A DNA stretch of 45,215 nucleotides from JAPWJZ01 sp038247245 (GCA_038247245.1 JBBRVE010000016.1:1-45215); one strand, 5' to 3'. Counted from the first letter of the stretch, positions 24,624 through 32,720 are shown. Program-made: numbers and translations. Notes: generated from the letters alone by a model not told the origin.

Positions 24624-24953
24624 TTACGCGATCACCTTCAGCGCATTGCGCAGGCGTTCGGTCGTGCGCTCGGCCTGCTCCGCCGATTTCGCAATCGCGG
24701 TGACGCGGGTATCGAGGTCCGTTTCGCTCGACGCCTGCTGACCGGCCAGCACGGCGGCATGGAATTCATACAATTCTGTTTTCTGCTCCAGCGTGGTCAG
24801 CAATTTGTGACCCGTGGTGACGTCTTTGGGGGTTGGCTTGCTCTCCGACAGATGGCCCAGAAATTGCTCGGCCTTTTCGATGGTTTTTTTCGGCAGCTCT
24901 GCCTTCAGTGAAAAGTGATTGCGGATGGTGCCGATATCGCGCGTTTCCGTCAT
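24624..24953 (-). CDS. small coiled-coil-like protein, unknown function
   Basis: A protein of 109 residues, wholly helical and charged, with heptad-like spacing (AEQFLGHLSESK, TLEQKTELYEFHAAVL, AEQAERTTERLRNAL). It has no membrane segment. AGGGA lies about eight bases before the ATG. Its leader carries a 9-bp stem-loop (24988-25010) and a terminator follows, so it is monocistronic. No family recognised. Confidence 0.72.
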   Translation of the reverse strand: MTETRDIGTIRNHFSLKAELPKKTIEKAEQFLGHLSESKPTPKDVTTGHKLLTTLEQKTELYEFHAAVLAGQQASSETDLDTRVTAIAKSAEQAERTTERLRNALKVIA

Positions 24954-25110
24954 TTATACGTTCCCTCGGAATAAAAACTCAACTCGCCCTGACACCTTCA
25001 AGGTATCAGGAGAGTCTTAACGCAAGGTTAAAAAACACCGTAAAGATGTCAAATAGTCGCTAAATATGAAGGGGTTAGATACAATCCAACGTAATTAAAT
25101 TACAAATGGC

Positions 25111-25449
25111 TTACTTTGGCACCTGAGGTGCGGGCGGCTTCGCCTTTTGGGCTGCTTCCAGTGCGGCGCGGCTGCGGCGTTCATCGGCGGCCTCCCGCTC
25201 CATGCGCATCATCCATTCGCGAATCCGCATCTCCACAATGAACTCGGTGCCGTGGTAATTGGACATCGGCGGCGTACCGTTGGTGGCAAGGCGGTCTTCG
25301 GCGCGTTTATCCGCATAGCGTTTTTGCAGCTCGATCAGCGGCGTGGAATCGCGGCGCGGCGCGGCGGCGTTGAAAAAATCGTTCACCTTTGCGGGCAGCG
25401 GCAAGGGCGATGGTACGGGCGGGTTTGTCGAATCCGGTTTCTTGTCCAT
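25111..25449 (-). CDS. small charged protein, unknown function
   Basis: A protein of 112 residues with a proline-rich start (TNPPVPSPLPLPAK) and a charged helical second half (MRIREWMMRMEREAADERRS). The tail is Lys/Pro-rich (KAKPPAPQVPK). The ribosome-binding site is weak. It follows the phage-like gene pair by 18 bases on the same strand and may belong to that operon. No family recognised. Confidence 0.62.
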   Translation of the reverse strand: MDKKPDSTNPPVPSPLPLPAKVNDFFNAAAPRRDSTPLIELQKRYADKRAEDRLATNGTPPMSNYHGTEFIVEMRIREWMMRMEREAADERRSRAALEAAQKAKPPAPQVPK

Positions 25450-25467
25450 GAGGCATTATACCCATGC

Positions 25468-26037
25468 TCATGCCGGATTCCACCCCTTCATGCGGCAATA
25501 GAGGTTGAGCCCGTCCAGCAGGTTGCGGCGCGACCAGCCCGACCGCACGCGGCGATCCTGATCCAGCGCACGACAGGCAAAACCGAACACCAGCACATCG
25601 ATGATCATCGAATGGCTGACGCCCGCCGCATGGCACACACGGCTCCACCCTACATAATTTGCCAGCAGTTTTTCACGCGCCTCGACCGCGTTATTCGCGC
25701 TGCGGCAACCGGGCAGGCGGTGCCAGTTGACGGTGGTGAAGCCCAGCCCCTGGCTCATCGATTCAAACGCAAAGGCGATTTCCTGCGCCGCATCCTGTTG
25801 CGCGGGGCTGAAACTATCCCACAGCCTTGCATCGGCGATGCGCCGCTGGGCGGCCTGCGTGCGGCGCGCGGGGGATTGCCGCAATAGCAGCGGCATCGTG
25901 GGTGAATGGCGTTCCTGCAGCGCATGCGGCGTGGTGTCTTGCGCTTTAGCGGTTGTCTTGCCCGGCCATTCGGGCTTCCATCCCTCCCAGTGATCCGTGC
26001 CGCAATCGGGCGGTAATGTGTCTTGTGCAATCATCAT
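25468..26037 (-). CDS. phage-like helical protein, possibly DUF6456-like
   Basis: A protein of 189 residues. The C-terminal 110 residues are helical, with HRLPGCRSANNAVEAREKLL and VSHSMIIDVLVFGFACRALD, the layout of a small DNA-metabolism domain often found beside phage-type replication genes. I am not certain of the family. The N-terminus is Pro/Thr-rich and disordered. Its start overlaps the upstream gene by ATGA, so the two are coupled. The gene faces the LexA/CI-type repressor, suggesting control by it. Confidence 0.68.
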   Translation of the reverse strand: MMIAQDTLPPDCGTDHWEGWKPEWPGKTTAKAQDTTPHALQERHSPTMPLLLRQSPARRTQAAQRRIADARLWDSFSPAQQDAAQEIAFAFESMSQGLGFTTVNWHRLPGCRSANNAVEAREKLLANYVGWSRVCHAAGVSHSMIIDVLVFGFACRALDQDRRVRSGWSRRNLLDGLNLYCRMKGWNPA

Positions 26038-26552
26038 TCTGCTCCGTCTGTTGCATGTCCGCCGCGCCGTTGTGCGCTACGTTCTATGGCCAGTCCGCTC
26101 AGGCGTTTGCGGCGGGTCAGCGTTTCTGCGTCGCTGTCGGGGTCGGTTGTATTGCTGTCATAGCGTGATTTTCTGGTGGGCGGGCGCGCCTGCCGCGTTT
26201 CTTCGGCCAGGGCGCTCAGAAGTTTGCGGCGTGCGCGGTATTCGCGCTGCCGCTCCGCCCCCGTCACGCCCTGTTTTTCCCAGTCGCCGATGCGGTTATC
26301 GGCGTCGATCATGCCCTTGTCGCGAAAGGCGGCCATCGCGGCTTCGACTTTCGCAACGTCACGATCGAACAACGCCGCCGGCAATTCACAATCGAACCCG
26401 TCAACCGATCCGCGTCGCGCGGCGCGGCTGGCGTGTTCCAGAAGGCACAGGAGCAGGCACAGCGCCTCGGCGCGCGTCAGGCCGGAACGTCGCGCAACGG
26501 CTCCCAATCGCGCATCGTAAGGCAGTCCGTGGTAAACCTTGTACCAGTTCAT
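26034..26552 (-). CDS. phage replication-like protein with winged-helix N-terminus
   Basis: A protein of 172 residues. The N-terminus (MNWYKVYHGLPYDARLGAVA) and the following LTRAEALCLLLCLLEHAS plus FRDKGMIDADNRIGDWEKQG are typical of replication or plasmid/phage initiator N-terminal helix-turn-helix domains. A basic linker follows (RQREYRARRKL) and a polar tail. The ATG at 26552 has GAGGAG about eight bases upstream and is preferred over longer starts that enter the operator region. It is divergent from the S24 repressor, as in a lysis-lysogeny switch. No terminase, integrase or structural gene is nearby, so this is a phage-derived remnant or a domesticated module. Confidence 0.74.
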   Translation of the reverse strand: MNWYKVYHGLPYDARLGAVARRSGLTRAEALCLLLCLLEHASRAARRGSVDGFDCELPAALFDRDVAKVEAAMAAFRDKGMIDADNRIGDWEKQGVTGAERQREYRARRKLLSALAEETRQARPPTRKSRYDSNTTDPDSDAETLTRRKRLSGLAIERSAQRRGGHATDGAE

Positions 26553-26600
26553 CCAACTTCTCCTCTGTTGGCCGTAGCGTTTCGATAGTCGTATCCTCAT

Positions 26601-26703
26601 GTTGCTATATTCGCAACTAAAAGTCAAGTTAAATTTCGGTTACCGAAGTAGCGTATTCGTAAACCATTGTTAATGCTTAATTTAAACTTGCGAATAAATT
26701 GCG
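26601..26703. promoter_or_regulatory. operator region between repressor and replication-type operon
   Basis: Three copies of TATTCGCAA or its complement: 26608-26616, 26654-26662 (TATTCGTAA) and 26688-26696 (TTGCGAATA). The first is part of a perfect inverted repeat, GTTGC-tatattc-GCAAC (26601-26617). A separate perfect 13-bp palindrome TTCGGT-t-ACCGAA lies at 26635-26647. The cluster is the expected binding region of the S24 repressor, acting on both directions. Confidence 0.55.
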
Positions 26704-26721
26704 CTTTTATCAAAATGGAAA

Positions 26722-27393
26722 ATGCAATATCATCAAGATATGCCAACACGCCTTCACAATTTGATTCGCGAGACGCTGGAAAACTCCCCCCACCTGACCC
26801 AACGCGGTCTGGCGGAACGCATGGGCGTCAATCCGGCGGCGGTCAACCGCATGCTGCACGGCCAGCGCAAGATCATGGCCGAAGAAATTCCGATCATCGA
26901 GGCGTATCTGGGCCTGCGGCTTGACCTGCAATATCTGCAGGAAGCGCCGCGCCCCGGCACGCGCCGCGGTTTTTCCGATAACCCCGCAACCCCGTTCGAG
27001 GCACCCGTGCCCGTTTACGGCTATGCGGCGGGCAGCGACGATATTGCGAAAAAAGGCACCTCCGGCCTCAACCTGTCGAACGGCGATATCGTCGACTGGG
27101 TCGCGCGCCATCCCGCGCTGAACGGCATCAAGGACGCATTCGGCATTTACGTTTTTTCGGATTCCATGGAGCCGCGTTATTTCCGTGGCGAACTGATCTA
27201 TGTCCATCCCGGCCGCCCGCCGGAGGTGAACAAGGACTGCGTGATCGAAATGAAAAATGGCGACGCGTTTATCAAGCGTCTCGTGAAACTGGGCGAAGCC
27301 AAAATCCGCGTCCGCCAGTTCAACCCGCCGCTTGAAACCGACGTCCAGCTGAAGGACGTGCAGGCACTTTATTCCGTGATCGGTCGCGGGTAA
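26722..27393 (+). CDS. LexA/CI-type repressor (helix-turn-helix plus S24 peptidase)
   Basis: A protein of 223 residues. A helix-turn-helix domain (about 24-50, LTQRGLAERMGVNPAAVNRM) is joined to a C-terminal S24 self-cleaving domain. The catalytic serine is S148 in FSDSMEP and the lysine is K185 in AFIKRL; their spacing of 37 equals that in LexA (S119, K156). YAAGSDD at 101-107 offers the expected Ala-Gly cleavage site. It therefore probably represses the facing operon and is inactivated by RecA-stimulated self-cleavage after DNA damage. A second in-frame ATG at 26740 is also possible. A strong terminator follows. Confidence 0.88.
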   Translation: MQYHQDMPTRLHNLIRETLENSPHLTQRGLAERMGVNPAAVNRMLHGQRKIMAEEIPIIEAYLGLRLDLQYLQEAPRPGTRRGFSDNPATPFEAPVPVYGYAAGSDDIAKKGTSGLNLSNGDIVDWVARHPALNGIKDAFGIYVFSDSMEPRYFRGELIYVHPGRPPEVNKDCVIEMKNGDAFIKRLVKLGEAKIRVRQFNPPLETDVQLKDVQALYSVIGRG

Positions 27394-27408
27394 TCATTTT
27401 CGGCCACA

Positions 27409-27441
27409 AAAAAACCCCTTCGTAAAACGAAGGGGTTTTTT
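27409..27441. terminator. bidirectional rho-independent terminator
   Basis: CCCCTTCGT and ACGAAGGGG form a perfect 9-bp stem around AAA, extended by A-run and T-run on either side. It sits between the convergent repressor and membrane protein genes. Confidence 0.93.
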
Positions 27442-27460
27442 GTTGTCCTGAAATCGCGAT

Positions 27461-28360
27461 TTAGAATTTCTTCGAATTGTCGCGGTTCTTTTTGTTTTTC
27501 GCGCGCTCTTCCGCGGCTTTGCGGCGCGCTTCATTCTGCGAATTGTCATTTGCCGTGGGCGTTGCGGGTTTTGCTTCGTCGTTAAAATCAAAGCTTTTGC
27601 CATTTGCGCCGGGGCTGAACACTTCGCCTTGCGAAATCGGTTTTTGCGTTTGAGACGGTTTCTGGAACTTGAAGGGCGAGCTTGCGGGGTCGCGGCGCAG
27701 GATCGACGCATTCGATGTCGTGTAGGTTGCAACACCTGCCGCCGGCACCGCCAGCGCCGAAATGCCGATCGCGGTTGCGGTCGCCGCCGTCGCGGTCAAG
27801 CCGATTGCCGCGCCGGCCTGCACAACCGCCGCCGCGAACGGGGCGAGTGCGGGGACAAGCGCAAAAGCACCCAGCGCAATCGCGCCGCCGGTCGCAACGC
27901 CCGCAACCGCCAGCGCAAGGCCCGCGAATTTCAGCGTCTTGATGACGGGTGCGGGGATCGCGTCGACTTTTTTCTTGAAGCCGTCTTTAATGCGGGTCAG
28001 CAACGGCTTGCGCACCTGTTTTTCGTACCAGTTGTTTTCCTGTTCGCGCACGTAATTGGTGACGGCGGCGGTTTCCTTCAGCGCGCCGAATTTGCTCCAC
28101 GCCGCGCGGCCGTGCTTAAAAGCGAAAAAAATCGCCGTAGCGCCGATGACCCAGGGCAGGATCGGTGCTGCCATCAGCACCGGAATGCCAAGCGCGATGT
28201 TCGCGCCGGCCAGAACACCGACCGTGATGCCGGCATCTTTGCCGAAGCGGCCCGCGTCTTTGCGGGTCGTGTGGTTAAAGGGGGTTCTGGCGAGGGCTTT
28301 TGTCTTCTGCCAGAAATACCAGCCTTTGCCGGGTGATTTGCCGTCGTATTGCACGCCCAT
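27461..28360 (-). CDS. membrane protein with long basic tail, unknown function
   Basis: A protein of 299 residues. Two hydrophobic regions, about 45-80 and 135-210, are rich in Ala, Gly and Val and could form four to six helices, separated by a charged amphipathic segment (YVREQENNWYEKQVRKPLL). The last 80 residues are polar and end in a highly basic stretch (RRKAAEERAKNKKNRDNSKK) that could bind nucleic acid or acidic lipids. It resembles the proteins starting at 30803 and 31927 in layout. GAGGA precedes the ATG at 28360 and a strong promoter lies upstream. Confidence 0.78.
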   Translation of the reverse strand: MGVQYDGKSPGKGWYFWQKTKALARTPFNHTTRKDAGRFGKDAGITVGVLAGANIALGIPVLMAAPILPWVIGATAIFFAFKHGRAAWSKFGALKETAAVTNYVREQENNWYEKQVRKPLLTRIKDGFKKKVDAIPAPVIKTLKFAGLALAVAGVATGGAIALGAFALVPALAPFAAAVVQAGAAIGLTATAATATAIGISALAVPAAGVATYTTSNASILRRDPASSPFKFQKPSQTQKPISQGEVFSPGANGKSFDFNDEAKPATPTANDNSQNEARRKAAEERAKNKKNRDNSKKF

Positions 28361-28407
28361 TTTGAAAATCCTCAGCTGTTGGAATCGCTTCGTTGAATGC
28401 TGGCATC

Positions 28408-28435
28408 AGTATATTGCCATAACATTTTTTGTCAA
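28408..28435 (-). promoter_or_regulatory. sigma-70-type promoter of the 299-residue membrane protein gene
   Basis: On the minus strand a perfect TTGACA (28435-28430), 16 bp, then TATACT (28413-28408). Confidence 0.65.
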
Positions 28436-28463
28436 ATGAATATTGGATTGATATTACAAGGAT

Positions 28464-29117
28464 TTAGCCAGATTGTCCCGGAGTTTTACGCTTGAAAGTC
28501 GCCGTTCTGGGGGCCGAAACGGGATGGCCGAGGCTGCCTGCGCTATTGGCTATTTCGTCTTCCTGCCGCTTGCGGGCAATTTTTTCAGCCGTTTCGGCGG
28601 CACGGCGCAGCGTCACGGCATTCATGAAGAACCCGAAATCATCGCCCATGAAAACCATTTTGGCGAGGCTGAAGGCCGTGTCGCCCTTTTTGTCGGTGAG
28701 CTTTTCAAAATCCGCACCCGCATCAACAAGACGGCAGGCGGCCCAGGCATCGTTCGCGGCAATCGCGGTCATCAGCGCGGTGCGCCCGCCCAGTTTTTCC
28801 TGCGCGTCCAGCGGCGCGCCCATCACGGCCCAGCGCTCCACGATCGGCTGCATCTTGTTGGCGGCGGCGATGATCAGCGCGGTTTGTCCCTGACGGTTCA
28901 CGGCATTCAAATCGGCCTTGTGGAACATCAGCATCAATGCGGCTTCTTCCGATCCGCTATTGGCGGCATAGATGAGCGCGCTGTTGCCGGTTTTATCGAC
29001 CGCGTTGATTTTGTGGCCGTTCATGATCATATCGACGATGGCGCTGGAATCATTGTCGCGCGCCGCACGCATCAGCGGTGTTACGCCGTCCTCATCTGCG
29101 ATATCGGGGACTGCCAT
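28464..29117 (-). CDS. ankyrin-repeat protein with ATF-type C-terminal tail
   Basis: A protein of 217 residues with about five ankyrin repeats: GVTPLMRAARDNDSSAIVDM, GNSALIYAANSGSEEAALML, GQTALIIAAANKMQPIVERW and GRTALMTAIAANDAWAACRL. After a charged helix it ends PRTATFKRKTPGQSG, matching the tail of the four-gene operon about 18 kb away. The start lacks a clear ribosome-binding site; it begins 21 bases after the OsmC gene and may be translated by coupling. No export signal. Confidence 0.88.
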   Translation of the reverse strand: MAVPDIADEDGVTPLMRAARDNDSSAIVDMIMNGHKINAVDKTGNSALIYAANSGSEEAALMLMFHKADLNAVNRQGQTALIIAAANKMQPIVERWAVMGAPLDAQEKLGGRTALMTAIAANDAWAACRLVDAGADFEKLTDKKGDTAFSLAKMVFMGDDFGFFMNAVTLRRAAETAEKIARKRQEDEIANSAGSLGHPVSAPRTATFKRKTPGQSG

Positions 29118-29138
29118 GATTTTTACATCATTTGATTG

Positions 29139-30083
29139 TTACGGGCGCGGCGCATCGGGTGCCGCGTTACGCTTTGGGGGCGCGAAAGACTCCACCAGCG
29201 CGGTCGTCACATGTGGGCCCCTGGTCAGCGTCTGCATCAGCGGGCACCGGTTGGCGACCTCCAGCAGGTCAAGGCGCTGCTCTTCGGTCAGGTTGCCCTT
29301 CAGCGTGATGTTGCGGCCAATCACATCGATTTTTTTGCCGCCTTCGCCATTCACCTTGCCGTGGTCGAGCGAGATCGTGACATCATCAAGGCTGTAGCCC
29401 TTCATATTCGCCTCGCGGCGCACCTTCATCGCGGTGCAGGAACCAAGCGCGGCCAGCAGTTCTTCATACGGGTTCGGCGCGGAATCAAGCCCGCCCACCT
29501 CGACGGGTTCGTCGGTTTTGAATGTATGCTTGCCTGCGGTCACGGTTTGCGTGAATTTGCCGACGCCATCCGACGACACCACGACGGCGCGTGTTTGCGA
29601 TGCCTTGGTCGGGTTGAAACGGGGCTTCAGCGGCGGCGTGGCCGGCGATGCATGTTTTTCGCCGGGCTCGGCCGGCTCCAGCACGGTGTTGACCACAGGC
29701 TTGTTTTCCAGCGTGCGGTGTACGGGGCATTTGTTGGCAATTTCCAGCAGCTTTTCGCGCTGCGCCTGATCTAGGTTGCCGCGGATCGCGACATCGCGGT
29801 GGATGACATCCACCAATTCGCCCGCCGCATTCAGTTCTTTTTTATAGGTCAGGGAAACATCGACGCCGTCCAGCGGCAGTTTTTTTAAATCCGCATACAT
29901 CTTGATCGTCATCGATGTGCAAGAACCAAGCGCGGAGAGAAGCTTATCATACGGGTTCGGGCCGCTATCCAGCCCGCCCAGTTCTGCCGGAACATCGGTC
30001 GTGGATTTATGGCTGCCGGACCGGACTTCCTGCGTGAAAATGCCTTTATGGGTTTCCTTGACGGTCACATGATGTCCGGACAT
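29139..30083 (-). CDS. tandem double-domain OsmC/Ohr family protein
   Basis: A protein of 314 residues made of two OsmC-like domains in a row (about 1-140 and 165-300). Each holds the family's paired redox cysteines: C55 in ALGSCTSM and C119 in NKCPVHR for the first, C215 in ALGSCTAM and C280 in NRCPLMQ for the second. Each also has the GGLDS(G/A)PNPY block. OsmC proteins reduce organic hydroperoxides and normally work as homodimers of about 140 residues, so this fusion may be a covalent dimer. ATG 30083 is chosen over an upstream TTG because AGGAG lies eight bases before it. It heads a unit with the ankyrin gene downstream. Confidence 0.93.
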   Translation of the reverse strand: MSGHHVTVKETHKGIFTQEVRSGSHKSTTDVPAELGGLDSGPNPYDKLLSALGSCTSMTIKMYADLKKLPLDGVDVSLTYKKELNAAGELVDVIHRDVAIRGNLDQAQREKLLEIANKCPVHRTLENKPVVNTVLEPAEPGEKHASPATPPLKPRFNPTKASQTRAVVVSSDGVGKFTQTVTAGKHTFKTDEPVEVGGLDSAPNPYEELLAALGSCTAMKVRREANMKGYSLDDVTISLDHGKVNGEGGKKIDVIGRNITLKGNLTEEQRLDLLEVANRCPLMQTLTRGPHVTTALVESFAPPKRNAAPDAPRP

Positions 30084-30107
30084 TTTCAAATCTCCTGTAA
30101 CAGCGGC

Positions 30108-30803
30108 TTACGGCTGCGGCGGTTGTTCGCGTTTCGGTTTCTGGGTATCGGTTTGCGGCTCGTTGCTGTTTGCGGCGGGCGCCTGCGCTTTTTTCTTCGC
30201 CGCCTGATCGAGCGCGGTTTTCAAAAGCCAGTTACCGATAGCGCCCTTGCCGGAAGGCGACGGCGCTTCTTTCTTCTCGACCGGGGCAACCACAGGTGCT
30301 TCCACCTTCGGGGTTTCGATTGTCGGCGCGGCGACCTTCGCCTCTTTTTCCGCTTTGCGTTTTTCGGCAAGCGCGGCGCGGTTTTTGTCAAAGGCGGATT
30401 TCAGTTCCGACATTTTGTATTCGACGTATTTTTTGCCGATCTCCATTTTCAGTTCGGGGAAGGTTTCGGTCTTGAAACGCTTCACGAAATCGGCGGTCTT
30501 TTTTGCAAAAAATCCGGCGATGCCAACCGTCGCGGCGGCAACGGCCAGCACAGGCACAACGCCCGTCACGGCAAGCGCGCCTGCGATACCAACGCCGACT
30601 GCCGCCAATGCCGCGATGCCAAAGCCCGCGATGCCGCCCGTGGTGCGGTGAAAGCTTTTATTGTCGCGGATAAACGCCCATGACGTTTTCTTGATCCATT
30701 CGTCCGGCGGAAACAGCGCCGAATTCGGGTCGACCTGCGGCAGCATCATCCGCGCGATGCGGGTTTTCTTTTTCGGCGTCGTGGTTGTGGTTGCGTTGTC
30801 CAA
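30108..30803 (-). CDS. membrane protein with charged C-terminal domain
   Basis: A protein of 231 residues. A Thr-rich N-terminus (NATTTTTPKKKTR) precedes two or three Ala/Gly/Val-rich membrane helices at about 55-95, then a long charged helical region (FKTETFPELKMEIGKKYVEY) and a Pro/Lys-rich tail. The start is TTG 30803, with AAAGGG about seven bases upstream. Its layout parallels the 299- and 330-residue membrane proteins nearby. Family unknown. Confidence 0.76.
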   Translation of the reverse strand: MDNATTTTTPKKKTRIARMMLPQVDPNSALFPPDEWIKKTSWAFIRDNKSFHRTTGGIAGFGIAALAAVGVGIAGALAVTGVVPVLAVAAATVGIAGFFAKKTADFVKRFKTETFPELKMEIGKKYVEYKMSELKSAFDKNRAALAEKRKAEKEAKVAAPTIETPKVEAPVVAPVEKKEAPSPSGKGAIGNWLLKTALDQAAKKKAQAPAANSNEPQTDTQKPKREQPPQP

Positions 30804-30849
30804 GTCGAAACCCTTTCATGGGAGGCGTGGAATGGTGAATCTTCTCAAG

Positions 30850-30878
30850 GATATAGGTGTGGAACGCCGCCAATGTAA
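30850..30878 (-). promoter_or_regulatory. possible promoter of the 231-residue membrane protein gene
   Basis: On the minus strand TTACAT (30878-30873), 17 bp, then TATATC (30855-30850). Confidence 0.4.
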
Positions 30879-30934
30879 CATGATTGTACGATATGGCAAG
30901 TAACTTTACCCTTAACGGGCGGGCAAATTTCGCC

Positions 30935-31927
30935 TTACGCGGCTGGAATTGCAGGTTTTTTCGCAACCGGGGGCTGGATGTTGGTATTGGAGGCGGGCGG
31001 CAGGACGGTGGCGACGGCTGTTTGCGCGGCCTGGCTGAACGGCTCGGCCAGTACTTTGTTCAGGGGCCGTGTGGGGGCCTCGATAAACGGCGCGCCAATG
31101 GGGGCAAGCTCGGTTGCGGTCAGTATGGGTGCGTTTGCGGCGGACTTCTGCTTTGCGTGGTGTTCGCGTTTCATGCGTGATTCTTCGCGCAGGCCGGTGA
31201 TGCTGAAATAAAGCCCGCTGATGCCGCTGATGACGGAGCTGACGGTAAAGACGGTCGCAACGGTGAACAACGTGCCGGCCGCGACGAACGGCAGCGCGAC
31301 CGCGCCCACAACCAGCGACAGCGCAGCGCCGCCGACGGCGATGCCGCCCAGCACGGAATCTTCGCGGTTGCGCATGAATTTCGATGTGGTCTTCCACGCA
31401 TGTGTTTTCGTAAGGGCTTTGGCCCATTTATGCGCCGTCATGCGCTGGACGAAATCGGTTTTCGCCAGGCGCTGGAACATGTCTTCTTTTTCGACATACA
31501 CATGTTCCTTGGGTGCGCGGCCTGTGGCGCGGGCGTAAACATCCTGCACGCCTTCCCAGGCCTTCATGCCGCCGGCGGCCATGCCGTATAAACTGACGCC
31601 GATCAAGCCGACAGACAAGGTGATGCCGGTTGCAGCCACCAGCAGCGGCATGGTGACCATCGCGGAAATGCCCATGATGCCCGTCACAAGGATCGCGGAC
31701 GCGCCGCCCTTGACGGCCAGCGCCTTGACCCAGAAGGTATGGTCGTTGAACAATTCCTTGGTGAATTTCCAGGTGATGTCGGCCTTGCGCTTGGTCGATG
31801 TCCATGCGGCAGTGAGGGCAGTGCGGATAGCGCCGGTTTTCCTGGCGGGTTCGGCGGCTGATTCTACGGGGGGTGATTCCGCAGGCACGGCAGGGGTATC
31901 GATTTCAGGGGAAATGCCGTCTGCCAT
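30935..31927 (-). CDS. polytopic membrane protein with Ala/Pro-rich ends
   Basis: A protein of 330 residues. A Glu/Pro-rich N-terminus is followed by a helical segment (TWKFTKELFNDHTFWVKALA), a first cluster of membrane helices at about 75-115, an amphipathic part, and a second cluster at about 195-245. The C-terminus is Pro/Ala-rich (QPPVAKKPAIPAA). It shares layout with the 231- and 299-residue proteins, and all three have a short conserved-looking stretch before a helix cluster (FIRDNKSFHRTTGG; FMRNREDSVLGG; FNHTTRKDAG). No transporter motif is visible. Confidence 0.76.
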   Translation of the reverse strand: MADGISPEIDTPAVPAESPPVESAAEPARKTGAIRTALTAAWTSTKRKADITWKFTKELFNDHTFWVKALAVKGGASAILVTGIMGISAMVTMPLLVAATGITLSVGLIGVSLYGMAAGGMKAWEGVQDVYARATGRAPKEHVYVEKEDMFQRLAKTDFVQRMTAHKWAKALTKTHAWKTTSKFMRNREDSVLGGIAVGGAALSLVVGAVALPFVAAGTLFTVATVFTVSSVISGISGLYFSITGLREESRMKREHHAKQKSAANAPILTATELAPIGAPFIEAPTRPLNKVLAEPFSQAAQTAVATVLPPASNTNIQPPVAKKPAIPAA

Positions 31928-32227
31928 TAATTATAACTTCTCGCTATATAGATGATTGCCGGAATGATAGCGGTGGTTGGTGCAATCACCAAAGTTTTTT
32001 TAAAGGGCAGAATCAAGCGCTCCTAACAGTTTGATTAAACTGATCTATTATTAACATAAGCCGCAGAAAAAGACCAGTTCGGGTCGGTCGCAGAGGGTAA
32101 AAACACGATAGAAAAGGGTGAAAAATCCAGATTTCTCAAGATCGTAACGAGTTGTTAACTTTATTGCCATAAAGTCTATATAGGCTTGAATAAAGCATTG
32201 AAATCGAGATGACGGAGGATACCGAAA
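31928..32227. other. divergent intergenic region
   Basis: AT-rich. The left part has a plus-strand terminator-like hairpin (31977-32001). Near 32153-32183 TTGTTAAC and CTATATA could be a plus-strand promoter (best reading TTAACT, 16 bp, TATATA) for the gene at 32228. No gene seen. Confidence 0.45.
31977..32001 (+). terminator. orphan plus-strand terminator-like hairpin
   Basis: TTGGTG-caat-CACCAA is a perfect 6-bp stem followed by ag and seven T. No plus-strand gene ends here; it lies about 50 bases upstream of a minus-strand start. It could end an antisense transcript from within the neighbouring gene. Confidence 0.5.
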
Positions 32228-32599
32228 ATGGCACACGAAAAGATCACCATGCAGTTCACGGACACGGCTTTCTGGAGCCCCGCCGCTGACGACGGGCGTG
32301 GTGCCTATCAGGCGCGTTTCGTGATCGTCCATCCGGGGCGCGAACAGGAAGCCGAAAGCCTGATGAAGGCCTTCAAATCCTCGAACGCGCGCGGCGTGCG
32401 CATCCGCGACGGTGTCGTCGCGCTCAGCGAAAAACAATTGAATGAACGCATAGAACAGCTCTCGAAACTTCCGGGTCAGGAAGCGGTGCTGGGCGAATTG
32501 AACCGTGGCCTTGAACATGTGCACAAACTGGGCAACGTTGCGCCTGTTGCCGCAGTCACCGCGCCATCGCTGCAGCACAAAGCCGGCATGGGCGGCTAG
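32228..32599 (+). CDS. small soluble protein, unknown function
   Basis: A protein of 123 residues. The N-terminal half looks like a small alpha/beta fold (KITMQFTDTAFWS, then GAYQARFVIVHPGREQEAES) and the second half is helical. A strong GGAGG precedes the ATG and a strong terminator follows, so it is monocistronic and likely well expressed. The tail APSLQHKAGMGG only faintly resembles the shared aromatic-basic tail. No family recognised. Confidence 0.78.
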   Translation: MAHEKITMQFTDTAFWSPAADDGRGAYQARFVIVHPGREQEAESLMKAFKSSNARGVRIRDGVVALSEKQLNERIEQLSKLPGQEAVLGELNRGLEHVHKLGNVAPVAAVTAPSLQHKAGMGG

Positions 32600-32648
32600 A
32601 TACTTTTTCTTGTTGGGGTCACGTCCGGTTAAAACCGGGACGTCTTCT

Positions 32649-32690
32649 AAAGGGCTGCGGGTCAGGGGACCAGATCGCAGCCCTTTTTTT
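32649..32690 (+). terminator. rho-independent terminator
   Basis: AAAGGGCTGCG and CGCAGCCCTTT form a perfect 11-bp stem around a 16-base loop, ending in seven T. It follows the 123-residue gene by 50 bases. Confidence 0.93.
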
Positions 32691-32720
32691 ACGCCGGATA
32701 AGGGGGTCGGATAAAGGGGC

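Noticed and set aside
26034..27393. A complete prophage
   Set aside because: Only a repressor and two replication-type genes are phage-like; no integrase, terminase, capsid, tail or lysis gene and no attachment repeats were seen.
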